From: Maricaulis sp039978735
GTDB lineage: Bacteria > Pseudomonadota > Alphaproteobacteria > Caulobacterales > Maricaulaceae
DNA: 64,000 bases
NCBI RefSeq assembly: GCF_039978735.1
Contig: NZ_JBDWAS010000038.1
Location: 1-64,000, forward strand
Direction: 5' to 3'
Shown: positions 8,305 through 17,820 of the stretch, piece by piece
Layout: every line of letters starts with the position of its first letter
Numbering within the stretch: the first letter of the stretch is position 1
Notes under the pieces: generated by a model
What the model was told of the DNA's origin: nothing
Databases searched by the model: none
The model's input: the letters and a program-made list of their open reading frames with translations, nothing else
Program-made: the position numbers and the translations under genes

Positions 8305-9380
8305 TCCGCCTTGCCCCGCTCCCGGTCCTTGCGACCATGCTTGCCCTTGCAGCCTGCTCGGGCGAAACCGCGCCGCCGCCGCCCCAGCCCCGCCTGGTCC
8401 AGCTCGGGGAAGTCCAGAGCAACGCGCCGGAAACCCGCCACGAATTCGTCGGCCGGGTCGAGGCGCGCCTGAGCGTCGACATGGCCTTCCAGGTCGGCGG
8501 CCAGCTCGCCGACCTGCCCCTGACGGAAGGCCAGCGCATTGCCGAGGGCGATCTGGTTGCACGGCTCGATCTGGAAGATTTCGAACTCGCCCGCCAGGAA
8601 GCCCGTGTGCAGCTGCAACAGGCGCGCACCGATCTGGAGCGCCAGCGTACCCTGCACGAGCGCGGCATCGCCTCGCAGGCGGCCCTGGACAGTGCCCAGA
8701 CCCAATATGACCTGCGCCTCGTCGCCCTGGAAAATGCCCAGCGGAACCTGCAATACGCCACACTGACCGCTCCGTTTGACGGGCTGGTCAGCCGCCGACT
8801 GGTCGACAATTTCACCATCGTCTCACCAGGCCAGCCGATCGTGCGCATCCAGGATGTGGGCGAGCTGCGGGTATCCATCCCGGTCTCCGAGGACATGGTC
8901 GCCACCTTCGACCAGAACAATCTCGTCGCGCTGGAAGCGGCTTTCTCCTTCCTGCCCGGTCAGACCTTTTCACTGATACCGCGCGAACTGGTCAGCGAGC
9001 CGGACGATACCTCCAACACCTACCGCGCCATCGCGGCCCTGCCCGACGACATCCCGGCCAATATCCTGCCCGGCATGACCGCCACCGTGTGGGCTGAAGT
9101 GGAGCGCAACGGCCCTGTAACCACCGATGTCATGGTACCGCTGGCGGCCGTCTCCGAGCGGCCGGATGGCAGCAATTCGGTCTGGGTCTATGACGCAGAA
9201 ACCGGCACGGTATCGCCTCGCGCAGTGGAAACGGCGGGCCTGCGTGGAAACAGCGTCATCGTGACCACGGGTGTCCAGGCCGGCGATCTCATCGTCACCG
9301 CGGGCGTTTCAGCCCTGCATGACGGCATGGAAGTCCGCCCGCTCGACGACACGCAACCGCGTTTCGGAACCGCGCAATGA
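8301..9380 (+). CDS. RND efflux periplasmic adaptor subunit (membrane fusion protein)
   Basis: A 359-residue adaptor with a lipoprotein signal (MIRLAPLPVLATMLALAACS), so it is lipid-anchored on the periplasmic face of the inner membrane. It shows the expected order: lipoyl half-motifs (FVGRVEARLSVDMAFQVGGQ), an alpha-hairpin coiled coil (ARQEARVQLQQARTDLERQR), the second lipoyl half (TLTAPFDGLVSRRLVDNF) and beta-barrel domains. It connects the downstream RND pump to an outer-membrane channel, which is not encoded nearby. ATGA overlaps couple it to both neighbours. Confidence 0.9.
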   Translation: MIRLAPLPVLATMLALAACSGETAPPPPQPRLVQLGEVQSNAPETRHEFVGRVEARLSVDMAFQVGGQLADLPLTEGQRIAEGDLVARLDLEDFELARQEARVQLQQARTDLERQRTLHERGIASQAALDSAQTQYDLRLVALENAQRNLQYATLTAPFDGLVSRRLVDNFTIVSPGQPIVRIQDVGELRVSIPVSEDMVATFDQNNLVALEAAFSFLPGQTFSLIPRELVSEPDDTSNTYRAIAALPDDIPANILPGMTATVWAEVERNGPVTTDVMVPLAAVSERPDGSNSVWVYDAETGTVSPRAVETAGLRGNSVIVTTGVQAGDLIVTAGVSALHDGMEVRPLDDTQPRFGTAQ

Positions 9381-12300
9381 GCATCCAGTCCCAAAGCGCC
9401 CTGTCGCTCGCCCGATTGTCGATCGAGAAACCGGTCCTCACCTGGCTCGTGATCCTGTTCTGTGTGCTCGGCGGACTGTACGGCTTCCTGAATGTCGGCC
9501 GTCTGGAAGACCCGTCCTTCACCATCAAGCAGGCGATCATCTTCACACCCTATCCCGGCGCGACGGCCGAAGAGGTCGAGCTGGAGGTCACCGAACACCT
9601 GGAGATCGCCATCCAGCAGATGGGCGAGGTGAAGGAAATCCTGTCGGAATCCTCCCCCGGCATGTCCGAGATCCATGTCGAGATGCTCGATACGATCGGC
9701 GGCGACGAGATTCCCGCTGTCTGGACCGAGCTGCGTGCCCGTATCCGCGACGCCACGGCGGGCCTGCCGCCGGGCGCCAGCACCCCCATAGTCTATGACG
9801 ATTTCGGCGACACCTACGGCATTTTCTACGCGGTGACCGCCGACGGGTATTCGGACGACCGGGTGCGCGATATCGCGCGCATGCTGCGCCGCGAACTCCT
9901 GACGGTCGACAATGTCGCCAAGGTCTCGGTCGAGGGTGAGCCGGAAGAACGCATCTATATCGAGATCCCGCAGGAGACCCTGTCCCAGCTGGGTCTGTCC
10001 TATGAAAGCCTGCTGAGCGAGCTGAACCAGCAGAATGCCGTGGTATCTGCCGGCGCCACACCGATCGACGAAAACTATGTACGCATCGCCATTCCCCAGA
10101 CCCTGGGCGGGGTGGATGCCATCAGCAACCTCCTGATCACGCCGGGCAATGGCAGCGAGGCGATCCGCCTGTCCGACATCGCCGAGGTCTCCCGCGCCCG
10201 TGAAGAACGGCCGCAACAGCTGATCTATCACAACAATGTCCGCGCCTTCACGCTGGGTGTCGCAGGCCTGTCGACGGCCAATATTGTCGATGTCGGTCAT
10301 GCCGTCGAAGCGCGCCTCGCCGAGCTGGAATCGCAATTGCCGGTCGGCGTGGACCTGCACCCGATCTACCAGCAGCACATCGTGGTCGACGAGGCGATCA
10401 ACAGCTTCCTGTTCAGCCTCGGCCTGTCGATTGCCATCGTGGTCGGCGTGCTGTGCGTCTTCATGGGCTGGCGCGCCGGGCTGACCGTGGGGTCGGCCCT
10501 CTTCCTGACCGTCGCCGGCACCATCTTCTTCATGAACATGTTCGCCATCGAGATGGAACGCATCTCGCTGGGCGCGCTGATCATCGCCATGGGCATGCTG
10601 GTCGACAATGCGATCGTCGTGGCCGAAGGCATGCTGACCGGCGTGATGCGCGGCAAGCCGCGCCTCGATGCCGCCGAGGAGGCGGTCCAGTCAACGCAAT
10701 GGCCGCTGCTGGGCGCGACCGTGATCGGCATCCTCGCCTTCGCCGGCATCGGTCTGTCGCCGGACGCGACCGGGGAATTCCTCTTCTCCCTGTTCGCTGT
10801 GATCGGGATTTCGCTTCTCTTGAGCTGGGTCATCGCGGTCACCGTGGTGCCGATGATCGGCTTCCACCTCTTCCACGCCCAGCGCCAGAAAGCGCTGGCC
10901 CGCGGCGACGCGCCTGAGACTGACGCCGAGCTCTATTCCGGCCGGATGTACCGCTTCTATCGCGGCGTGCTGGAACCGGCCCTGGCCCGGCGCTGGCTGG
11001 TTCTGGCCGGCCTGATCGTCGTGACCGTTGTATGCTATGCCGGCTTCGGCTCGGTGAAGAACTCCTTCTTCCCGGATTCCAATACGCCGATGTTCTATGT
11101 GAATGTCGAGGAGCCGGAAGGCACCGACATTCTCGCCACCGCCTCGACGATGCGCGATATCGGCGCCTTTATCGGCGAACAGCCGGAGACGGTGTCCTAC
11201 GACACCTTCGTCGGCGCCGGCGCAACGCGCTTCATGCTCACCTATAACTCCGAGCAGCCGAATACGGCCTATGGCCAGGTCATCGTGCGCACCGAACATC
11301 GCGACGAGATCCCGGCCCTCGCAGACCGCATCCTCGGCCATGTCCGCGACACCCATCCGAACGTGCAGATCCGGATCGACCGCATCGTCTTCGGTCCGCC
11401 CTCCGGTGCCAAGCTGGAAGCCCGCATCCTCGGCCCAGATGCCGGCATGCTGCGCACCATCGCCGACCGGATCGTCGAGGAACTGCATGTCCGCGGCAAT
11501 GTCATCGACCTGCGCACCGACTGGCGCAGCCGGGCACCGGTAATCAATCCGGTCATCATCGAGGAACGCGCCCGCACCATCGGCGTGACCCGCGAAAACG
11601 TCGCCAATGCCATGCTGTTCGCGACCGAAGGCTCGCAGGTCGGCGTCTATCGCGAGGGTGAGGAGCTTATCCCGATCATCGCCCGCGCTCCTGCTGTGGA
11701 GCGTGCCGGCGAGACTTATCTGGGCGACCGCCTCGTCTGGAGTTCTCAGCAATCGGCCTATGTGCCGATCGACCAGGTCGTGTCGCGTTTCGACGTCGAT
11801 TTCGAGGATGTCCTCATCCAGCGGCGCGACCGGACACGGGCCATCTCGGTGCGCGCCAATCCCCAGCCGCACGAGACGGCAGCGGAAGGCTTTGTCCGCT
11901 TCAGCGCGATCGTGGAGTCGATCGAGCTGCCACCCGGCTACACCCTGGAATGGGGCGGCGAGTATGAAAGCGCCATGGAGGCGAACCAGTCACTGGGCAG
12001 CCAGCTGCCGCTGACCTTCATCGCCATGCTGACCATCTCCTTCATGCTGTTTGCCAAGGTGCGCCAGCCGCTGATCATCTGGGCCGTCGTGCCGATGGCG
12101 GTGAACGGCGTGGTGATCGGCCTGCTGGCCACGAATGTCGCCTTCTCCTTCACCGCCCTGCTGGGCCTCCTGTCCCTGTCAGGCATGCTGATCAAGAACG
12201 CCATCGTGCTGGTGGACGAGATCGACATGCGGATCGCCGCCGGCGCCGATCCGTTCGAAGCCGTTCGCGACGGTTCGGTCAGCCGCCTGCGGCCTGTCCT

Positions 12301-12487
12301 GCTGGCCGCCGCCACGACCATTCTGGGCATGACACCGCTCCTGGCGGACGCTTTCTTCCAGGGCATGGCGGTGACCATTATCGGCGGACTGACCTTCGCC
12401 TCGATCCTGACCATGATCGCGGTGCCGGTGCTCTACGCGCTCTTCTTCGGCATCCGCCGGACACGGCGCGACGAACAGCCCGCTTGA
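9377..12487 (+). CDS. RND family multidrug efflux permease
   Basis: A 1036-residue inner-membrane pump of AcrB-type length and layout: a first transmembrane helix (VLTWLVILFCVLGGLYGFL), a large periplasmic loop, a helix cluster with the proton-relay segment (LGALIIAMGMLVDNAIVVAEG), then the same pattern repeated in the second half (GMLIKNAIVLVDEIDM). It uses proton-motive force to export drugs or other amphiphiles. Substrate cannot be read from sequence. The start overlaps the adaptor stop by four bases, and no outer-membrane factor follows. Confidence 0.93.
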   Translation: MSIQSQSALSLARLSIEKPVLTWLVILFCVLGGLYGFLNVGRLEDPSFTIKQAIIFTPYPGATAEEVELEVTEHLEIAIQQMGEVKEILSESSPGMSEIHVEMLDTIGGDEIPAVWTELRARIRDATAGLPPGASTPIVYDDFGDTYGIFYAVTADGYSDDRVRDIARMLRRELLTVDNVAKVSVEGEPEERIYIEIPQETLSQLGLSYESLLSELNQQNAVVSAGATPIDENYVRIAIPQTLGGVDAISNLLITPGNGSEAIRLSDIAEVSRAREERPQQLIYHNNVRAFTLGVAGLSTANIVDVGHAVEARLAELESQLPVGVDLHPIYQQHIVVDEAINSFLFSLGLSIAIVVGVLCVFMGWRAGLTVGSALFLTVAGTIFFMNMFAIEMERISLGALIIAMGMLVDNAIVVAEGMLTGVMRGKPRLDAAEEAVQSTQWPLLGATVIGILAFAGIGLSPDATGEFLFSLFAVIGISLLLSWVIAVTVVPMIGFHLFHAQRQKALARGDAPETDAELYSGRMYRFYRGVLEPALARRWLVLAGLIVVTVVCYAGFGSVKNSFFPDSNTPMFYVNVEEPEGTDILATASTMRDIGAFIGEQPETVSYDTFVGAGATRFMLTYNSEQPNTAYGQVIVRTEHRDEIPALADRILGHVRDTHPNVQIRIDRIVFGPPSGAKLEARILGPDAGMLRTIADRIVEELHVRGNVIDLRTDWRSRAPVINPVIIEERARTIGVTRENVANAMLFATEGSQVGVYREGEELIPIIARAPAVERAGETYLGDRLVWSSQQSAYVPIDQVVSRFDVDFEDVLIQRRDRTRAISVRANPQPHETAAEGFVRFSAIVESIELPPGYTLEWGGEYESAMEANQSLGSQLPLTFIAMLTISFMLFAKVRQPLIIWAVVPMAVNGVVIGLLATNVAFSFTALLGLLSLSGMLIKNAIVLVDEIDMRIAAGADPFEAVRDGSVSRLRPVLLAAATTILGMTPLLADAFFQGMAVTIIGGLTFASILTMIAVPVLYALFFGIRRTRRDEQPA

Positions 12488-12519
12488 CGACCGGTGCGGG
12501 CGGGACAACGCTCCCGCCC

Positions 12520-13665
12520 ATGAGCCGGATAGAAAACGCCCACAATATCGCGGCGCTGCGCCGAGAGGCGCAGCGCCGCCTGCCCCGCATGGTCTTCGAT
12601 TATATCGATGGCGGGGCCGACGACGAGTTCACCCTCGGCGCCAACAGCCGCCGCTTTGCCGACTACGAGCTCCTGTTCAAGTCGCTGGTCGACATCTCCG
12701 AGATCGACACGGCCACGACGGTAATGGGCGATGCCTGCGCGGCGCCGATCATCGTCACCCCGACTGCAGTGCAGCGCCTTTTCCATCCGCGCGAAGGCGA
12801 AGCGGCTGTCGCGCGGGCGGCGAAGAAGGCCGGCCTGATCCATTGCCTCTCCACCCTCGCTTCGACCACGATCGAGGACATCGCCCGCTTCAACGACGGG
12901 CCGAAATGGTTCCAGGTCTATGTCTGGAAGGATCGCGGCCTGGTGGAACAGGCCTTGGAGCGGGCGCGCAAGGCCGGCTTTACCGGCCTGATCCTTACCG
13001 TCGATGTACCCGTCGCCGGCAATCGCGAGCGCGATCTGGTCAACGCCTTTTCCGTACCGCCCGAGATCAACGCCAAGACCGTCAGCCAGGTGCTCGCCAG
13101 GCCGGGATATCTCTGGGATATCGCAACGACGTCGAAAATCTCCACGGCCAACTGGGTCGATCTGGAAACCCGCGATATGGGCATCGCCGAGTTTCTCGAC
13201 ACCCAGTTCGATCGCTCGGTGACCTGGAAGGATGCGGCCTGGATGAAGGAAGCCTGGGGCGGGCCGTTCGCGATCAAGGGGATCTGCCGGGCCGATGATG
13301 CCAGACGCTGCGTCGATGCCGGCGCCGACGCCGTGTGGATTTCCAATCATGGCGGGCGCCAGCTGGACACGGCGCCGGCAACCATCGACACGCTGGCCGA
13401 TATCGTGGCGGCCGTCAGCGGCCAGGCCGAGGTCATTCTCGACGGCGGCATCCGGCGCGGCACCGATATCGTGAAGGCGCTGGCACTGGGCGCACGGGCG
13501 GTCGCTGTGGGGCGGCCCTATCTCTACGGTCTCGGTGCCGCGGGGGAAGCCGGTGTCACGCGCGCGCTGAATATTCTCACCAGCGCCCTGCGGCGCGACA
13601 TGGCGCTGACCGGCGTCACGCGGCTGGACGAATTGACGCCGGACTTCGTGCGCAAGCCGCGCTAG
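12520..13665 (+). CDS. FMN-dependent 2-hydroxyacid oxidase/dehydrogenase
   Basis: A 381-residue TIM-barrel flavoenzyme of the L-lactate/glycolate/mandelate family. Diagnostic blocks are MVFDYIDGGADDEFTL near the start, ILTVDVPVAGNRERD, the catalytic SNHGGRQLD and the phosphate-binding LDGGIRRGTDIVKAL with ALGARAVAVGRPYL. It oxidises a 2-hydroxyacid to a 2-oxoacid. The ORF stays open to a TTG overlapping the RND stop, but the ATG at 12520 gives the normal family N-terminus. Only 43 bp separate it from the ThDP enzyme, suggesting a hydroxyacid to oxoacid to decarboxylation route (inference). Confidence 0.85.
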   Translation: MSRIENAHNIAALRREAQRRLPRMVFDYIDGGADDEFTLGANSRRFADYELLFKSLVDISEIDTATTVMGDACAAPIIVTPTAVQRLFHPREGEAAVARAAKKAGLIHCLSTLASTTIEDIARFNDGPKWFQVYVWKDRGLVEQALERARKAGFTGLILTVDVPVAGNRERDLVNAFSVPPEINAKTVSQVLARPGYLWDIATTSKISTANWVDLETRDMGIAEFLDTQFDRSVTWKDAAWMKEAWGGPFAIKGICRADDARRCVDAGADAVWISNHGGRQLDTAPATIDTLADIVAAVSGQAEVILDGGIRRGTDIVKALALGARAVAVGRPYLYGLGAAGEAGVTRALNILTSALRRDMALTGVTRLDELTPDFVRKPR

Positions 13666-13708
13666 AACGATCAAAAGACAAGAACATACTCGGTTGGAGG
13701 ACGTCTCG

Positions 13709-15259
13709 ATGTTTGCAGCGGAAAGCCTGGTGCGCACCCTGATCAATCAGGGCGTGGAGGTGTGTTTCACAAATCCCGGCACCTCGGAAATGCACATGGT
13801 CGCAGCCCTCGACCGGATCGAGGGCATGCGGTCGGTCCTGTGCCTCTTTGAAGGCGTGGCGACCGGCGCCGCCGACGGTTATGCCCGCATGGCCGGCAAG
13901 CCCGCCTGCACCCTGCTGCATCTCGGCCCCGGCGTCGGCAATGGCCTCGCCAACCTGCACAACGCCCAGCGCGGCCATGCGCCTGTGGTGAACATTGTCG
14001 GCGATCATGCCCGCCACCACCTCGAACTCGATGCCCCGCTGACCAGCGATGTCGAGGGCGTCTGCCGCCCCATGTCGCGCTGGGTCGGCACGGTGCGGCA
14101 ACCGTCCGAAGTTTCAGCCATGGCCGTCGAAGCCGTGCGTCAGGCCTACGGTCCGTCGCGCGGGGTCGCCAGCCTGATCCTCCCCGCCGATTGCGCCTGG
14201 TCGGACGCCGAGCCGGATGTGCTGCCAGCCATCGAGCCGCCCGCAGCGACGCCGGTGCCTGCCGACACGATCGCTGACATCGCCGATGCCCTGAGAGCGG
14301 CCAAGGCGCCGGTCATCCTGCTGGGCAATGATGCCTGTCTGGATAGCGGGCTTGAAGCCGCCGGCCGGATCGCCGAGGCGACCGGCGCGAAACTCTTCAT
14401 GGACACATTCGTGCCCCGGATCGCCCGGGGTCATGGACGGGTTTCCCCGAAACGGCTGGCCTATTTCGGCGAGCAGGCGCTTGAGGAACTGGCCGGCACC
14501 GACCTTCTGGTGATTGCCGGCTCCAAACCGCCGGTCGCCTTCTTCGCCTATCCCGACCAGCCGGGCGAACTGACACCTCCGGGCGCCAGAACTGTCACAC
14601 TGGGCGACGCTTCCAGCGGCATTCAGGAAGCATTGGTGAGCCTTGCCGACCAGCTCGCGGCAACCGCACAACCGGAGCTGCCGCCGCAATCCGGTGCTCC
14701 CGATGTCGATCCGGCAGCGCCGCTCAATCCGGGCTATGTCGGGATTTCCCTCCTGCGCCACATGCCCGAAGACTCGGTCATCTGCGACGATGCGACGACG
14801 TCGGGCATGGGCGTTTTCCCCTGGATCGAGCACGGCCCGCGGCATGACTGGTTGTGCCTGACCGGCGGTGCCATCGGCTCGGGCATGCCGCAGGCTGTCG
14901 GTGCGGCGATGGCCTGTCCGGACCGCCAGGTGTTCGCCCTGTGCGGCGACGGTGCGGCGGCCTACACGCTGCAGGCGCTGTGGACCCAGGCGCGGGAGAA
15001 GCAGAACATCGTCAATGTCGTTTTCGCCAATCACTCCTATCTGGTCCTGAACGTCGAGCTGGCCCGGGTTGGCGCCGGCGAGCCGGGGCCGGCGGCACAG
15101 CAGATGCTGTCGCTCGACAATCCGAAAATGGACTGGGTGAAGCTGGCAGAAGGCTTTGGTGTTCCGGCCCGCCGGGCTGCGACCGCGGGTGAGTTCGACG
15201 ACGCCCTGCAAGCCGCGCTCGCCGAAGGCGGACCGCAGTTGATCGTGGCGGAGATCTAG
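13709..15259 (+). CDS. ThDP-dependent enzyme, acetolactate synthase/benzoylformate decarboxylase type
   Basis: A 516-residue protein with the three domains of the ThDP decarboxylase/ALS family. The N-terminal domain has TNPGTSEMHMVAALD and the activating Glu in LCLFEGVATGAADGYARM. The C-terminal domain has the ThDP/Mg motif GDGAAAYTLQALWTQA, ending IVNVVFAN. No FAD-binding signature is obvious, favouring a decarboxylase or carboligase over true ALS. It sits directly after an FMN hydroxyacid oxidase. The start at 13709 has a ggagg ribosome site 8 bases upstream. The exact substrate is unknown. Confidence 0.78.
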   Translation: MFAAESLVRTLINQGVEVCFTNPGTSEMHMVAALDRIEGMRSVLCLFEGVATGAADGYARMAGKPACTLLHLGPGVGNGLANLHNAQRGHAPVVNIVGDHARHHLELDAPLTSDVEGVCRPMSRWVGTVRQPSEVSAMAVEAVRQAYGPSRGVASLILPADCAWSDAEPDVLPAIEPPAATPVPADTIADIADALRAAKAPVILLGNDACLDSGLEAAGRIAEATGAKLFMDTFVPRIARGHGRVSPKRLAYFGEQALEELAGTDLLVIAGSKPPVAFFAYPDQPGELTPPGARTVTLGDASSGIQEALVSLADQLAATAQPELPPQSGAPDVDPAAPLNPGYVGISLLRHMPEDSVICDDATTSGMGVFPWIEHGPRHDWLCLTGGAIGSGMPQAVGAAMACPDRQVFALCGDGAAAYTLQALWTQAREKQNIVNVVFANHSYLVLNVELARVGAGEPGPAAQQMLSLDNPKMDWVKLAEGFGVPARRAATAGEFDDALQAALAEGGPQLIVAEI

Positions 15260-17079
15260 CGCTTCGGCGCGGCTGCGCCGGGCTTCTCCACCGCCTCGTC
15301 CGCTTCCGCCGCTGTCAGCAGGTGGGCGAGGACCGAGCGCAGCGTTCCCAGCTCGACCGGTTTGGGCAGGTAGGCGGCGAAACCATCGGCCTCGAATTCG
15401 CGGCGATGGTCCTCGGACGCCAGCGCCGTGACGGCGACAATGCTCGCCCGTCCGGACTTGCGTGTCTCGCGGATGCAGCGCATGGCGCTGACGCCGTCCA
15501 TTTCGGGCATCTGGATGTCCATCAGCACAATGTCATAGGCCTCGGAGGTTGCCTTGTTGACGGCTTCCCGGCCGCTGGATGCGCATTCGATGACAAGCCC
15601 GTCGCCGCTGGCGACCTGCTGCACCATGGCGCGCAGCACCAGCTGGTTGGTCATCACATCATCGACCACGAGAATGCGGACCGGCTTGTCGAGATAGATC
15701 GGTTCGGCCGGCGCCGAGACGGCTTTCGGCACGGGCTGGCTGCCGGCAGAGAAAGGCAGGTCGACGGTGAAGGTCGCGCCGCGTCCCGGATCGCTCGCCA
15801 CACCGATATCGCCGCCCATCTGGCGCACCAGGCGGCGGCAGATCGCCAGGCCCAGCCCGGTGCCGCCATATTGCCGGGTCGTCGAGGCGTCGACCTGGGT
15901 GAAGGCCTCGAAGATAAGATCGTGCTTGTCCCGCGGAATGCCGACCCCGGTATCGCGCACGCTGATCCGCACCGGGATCACCGCACCGTTCTCGCTGTCC
16001 GGTCGCGACAGGACGACCGTGATGCCGCCGCGATGCGTGAATTTAACGGCATTCGAGAGCAGATTGTTGACGACCTGGCGCACCCGCATGGCGTCGCCGC
16101 GGACGTTGAAACGCTCGCCGATACCGTCCTTGCTGAACACCAGATCGACACCCTTCGCGCCCGCCTGCAGGCGCCAGTGCTCGACCGTACTGCGCACCAG
16201 CGCGACCAGATCGAAATCACCCTCTTCCAGATCCAGCCCGCCGGCTTCGATCTTGGACAGGTCCAGCACGTCGTTGAGTAGTTCCAGCAGCGACTTGCCC
16301 GACGCATCGATGAGTTTCAGCGAATGCTTCTGTTCCTCGGACAGGCGCGCATCCTGCAGCATGACACTGGTCATGCCGAGCACGCCATTGAGCGGCGTGC
16401 GCACCTCGTGACTCATGTTCGCAATGAATTCCGACTTGGCCCGGTTCGCCTCGCGCGCCGTCGCCAGCGCGGCTTCCAGCTTGGCGTTGTACTCTTCCAG
16501 CGCCTGCTGCGCATCATGGGCTGCCGAGCGGAAACTCGTGCCGAACAGCACGATCCAGCCGCAGGAAAAGGCCGAAGCGGCGACGAGGATGTGCAGCATT
16601 TCGCCAGGACTGAAGGCCAGCAGGCTGCCGTCATTGCGACCGGCCTCCCACAGGACATAGCCGAAATAGGCGGCTACCGGCAGGGCCGCGACGAAAATCG
16701 CCTGGCGTCCCCAGGCGATATAGGCGCCGAGAATGATGCCGGGCAGATAGAGCGAAGCCGGCGGAAAGGACCCGCGATTGGCAAAGGCCGCAGCCCCGAG
16801 CGCGAGCGCGCACAGCCCCAGCATCATCGCGATGGTCAGGTTCGGCCGGCGCAGCCGCAAGCCGACACCGCCTACAATTGCGGCCAGGAAGGCCGTGCCG
16901 ACGGCCAGCTGCGCCATGCCCGGGCGACCGTCGACGATCAGCGCCAGCATGGCGGCATTGACCAGCCCCATCAGGCAGAAAACGACCGTGAAGGCGGCGG
17001 CCACGCGGCAGCGCACCGCATGTTCCAGATCCAGGCGCGGATCGGCTCCGACCAGCCTGTCTATCCATTGCCAAGACAT
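15256..17079 (-). CDS. Hybrid sensor histidine kinase with C-terminal receiver
   Basis: A 607-residue membrane kinase. Residues about 25-190 hold roughly five to six hydrophobic segments as the sensor. They are followed by a coiled coil (HDAQQALEEYNAKLEAAL), the HisKA box (FIANMSHEVRTPLNGVLG), the HATPase N, G1 and G2 boxes (NNLLSNAVKFT, DTGVGIPRD, GGTGLGLAICRRL) and a receiver with DIVLMDIQMPEMDG and the switch Lys in LPKPVE. No output partner is adjacent. The ATG at 17079 has gggaggcg upstream and is preferred to the one at 17124. Its end overlaps the convergent ThDP gene. Confidence 0.9.
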   Translation of the reverse strand: MSWQWIDRLVGADPRLDLEHAVRCRVAAAFTVVFCLMGLVNAAMLALIVDGRPGMAQLAVGTAFLAAIVGGVGLRLRRPNLTIAMMLGLCALALGAAAFANRGSFPPASLYLPGIILGAYIAWGRQAIFVAALPVAAYFGYVLWEAGRNDGSLLAFSPGEMLHILVAASAFSCGWIVLFGTSFRSAAHDAQQALEEYNAKLEAALATAREANRAKSEFIANMSHEVRTPLNGVLGMTSVMLQDARLSEEQKHSLKLIDASGKSLLELLNDVLDLSKIEAGGLDLEEGDFDLVALVRSTVEHWRLQAGAKGVDLVFSKDGIGERFNVRGDAMRVRQVVNNLLSNAVKFTHRGGITVVLSRPDSENGAVIPVRISVRDTGVGIPRDKHDLIFEAFTQVDASTTRQYGGTGLGLAICRRLVRQMGGDIGVASDPGRGATFTVDLPFSAGSQPVPKAVSAPAEPIYLDKPVRILVVDDVMTNQLVLRAMVQQVASGDGLVIECASSGREAVNKATSEAYDIVLMDIQMPEMDGVSAMRCIRETRKSGRASIVAVTALASEDHRREFEADGFAAYLPKPVELGTLRSVLAHLLTAAEADEAVEKPGAAAPKR

Positions 17080-17315
17080 GCAAGCGCCTCCCTGCCGCCG
17101 TACTAGCCCGGCTGGCGTTAACAAGAGACATACAACCCGACGCTGGATCGCTCTGCGCGCGCACCCGGCCTCGACACAAGCCGCCGGGGCGCGGGAAGGT
17201 TCATATCCTATGAAGACCGGCTTAACGCCTCGGCAAGATTGTCCGCCGACGCTGTCGGACAGGTTTCAGGTATTCGACCTGCTCCGGGGACGCAAACCAG
17301 GGCATTGGAGGATGG

Positions 17316-17723
17316 ATGTATACCGAGGACGGTTTCGAACTCCGCCCGATCGGCGACACCATGGAGATCTATGCATCGGGCGAACAGTTCCACGAAACCC
17401 GTCCGCCGGTGATTGCCGCCTTCCAGGCGCTGACATCCCGCATGCCCGTCACCAAAGTCCTCTGCGATGTCCGCCTCGCGACTTATGTCCTCGATCCAAC
17501 CGAGCTGGAGATGCGGGCCCGCGCGACGGCGCGCGCGCTGGCCGGCTACCGGACGGCCCTGGTCTGCCTGGCGAACCAGCATGAACTGATGGAGCGGACC
17601 GCCAGCAATATCCGCAGTCAGGGCGGCACCGCCGAACTCTTCTCCGGCAAGGGCGCCGCGCGCGAATGGCTCGCTGGCAAGGATGGCTGCCGTAACGACG
17701 CGAAGGCCGCCACGACAGTCTAG
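17316..17723 (+). CDS. Small STAS/SpoIIAA-like protein of unknown function
   Basis: A 135-residue cytosolic protein with alternating strands and helices (VTKVLCDVRLATYVLDPTE, YRTALVCLANQHELMERTA, GGTAELFSGKGAAREWLAG). This resembles STAS-like domains found beside sensor kinases, but I cannot name the family with certainty. The start has ggagga a few bases upstream. It is monocistronic between a divergent hybrid kinase and a bidirectional terminator. Confidence 0.6.
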   Translation: MYTEDGFELRPIGDTMEIYASGEQFHETRPPVIAAFQALTSRMPVTKVLCDVRLATYVLDPTELEMRARATARALAGYRTALVCLANQHELMERTASNIRSQGGTAELFSGKGAAREWLAGKDGCRNDAKAATTV

Positions 17724-17770
17724 ACGAGTTCCGCTCCCGGAACGGCGGCAGTACCGACGCCACACATGAA

Positions 17771-17798
17771 AAAGGCGGGCTCCGAAAAGCCCGCCTTT
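17771..17798. terminator. Bidirectional intrinsic terminator
   Basis: An 11 bp perfect stem (aaaggcgggct / agcccgccttt) with a 6-base loop lies between two convergent genes. A-rich bases on the left and T on the right give both strands a U tract. Confidence 0.85.
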
Positions 17799-17820
17799 CC
17801 CGTCAGCTCCCCCAAGACCC

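Noticed and set aside
9188..11872. Long minus-strand frames across the RND permease
   Set aside because: They are shadows of a 1036-residue pump whose motifs are intact on the plus strand.
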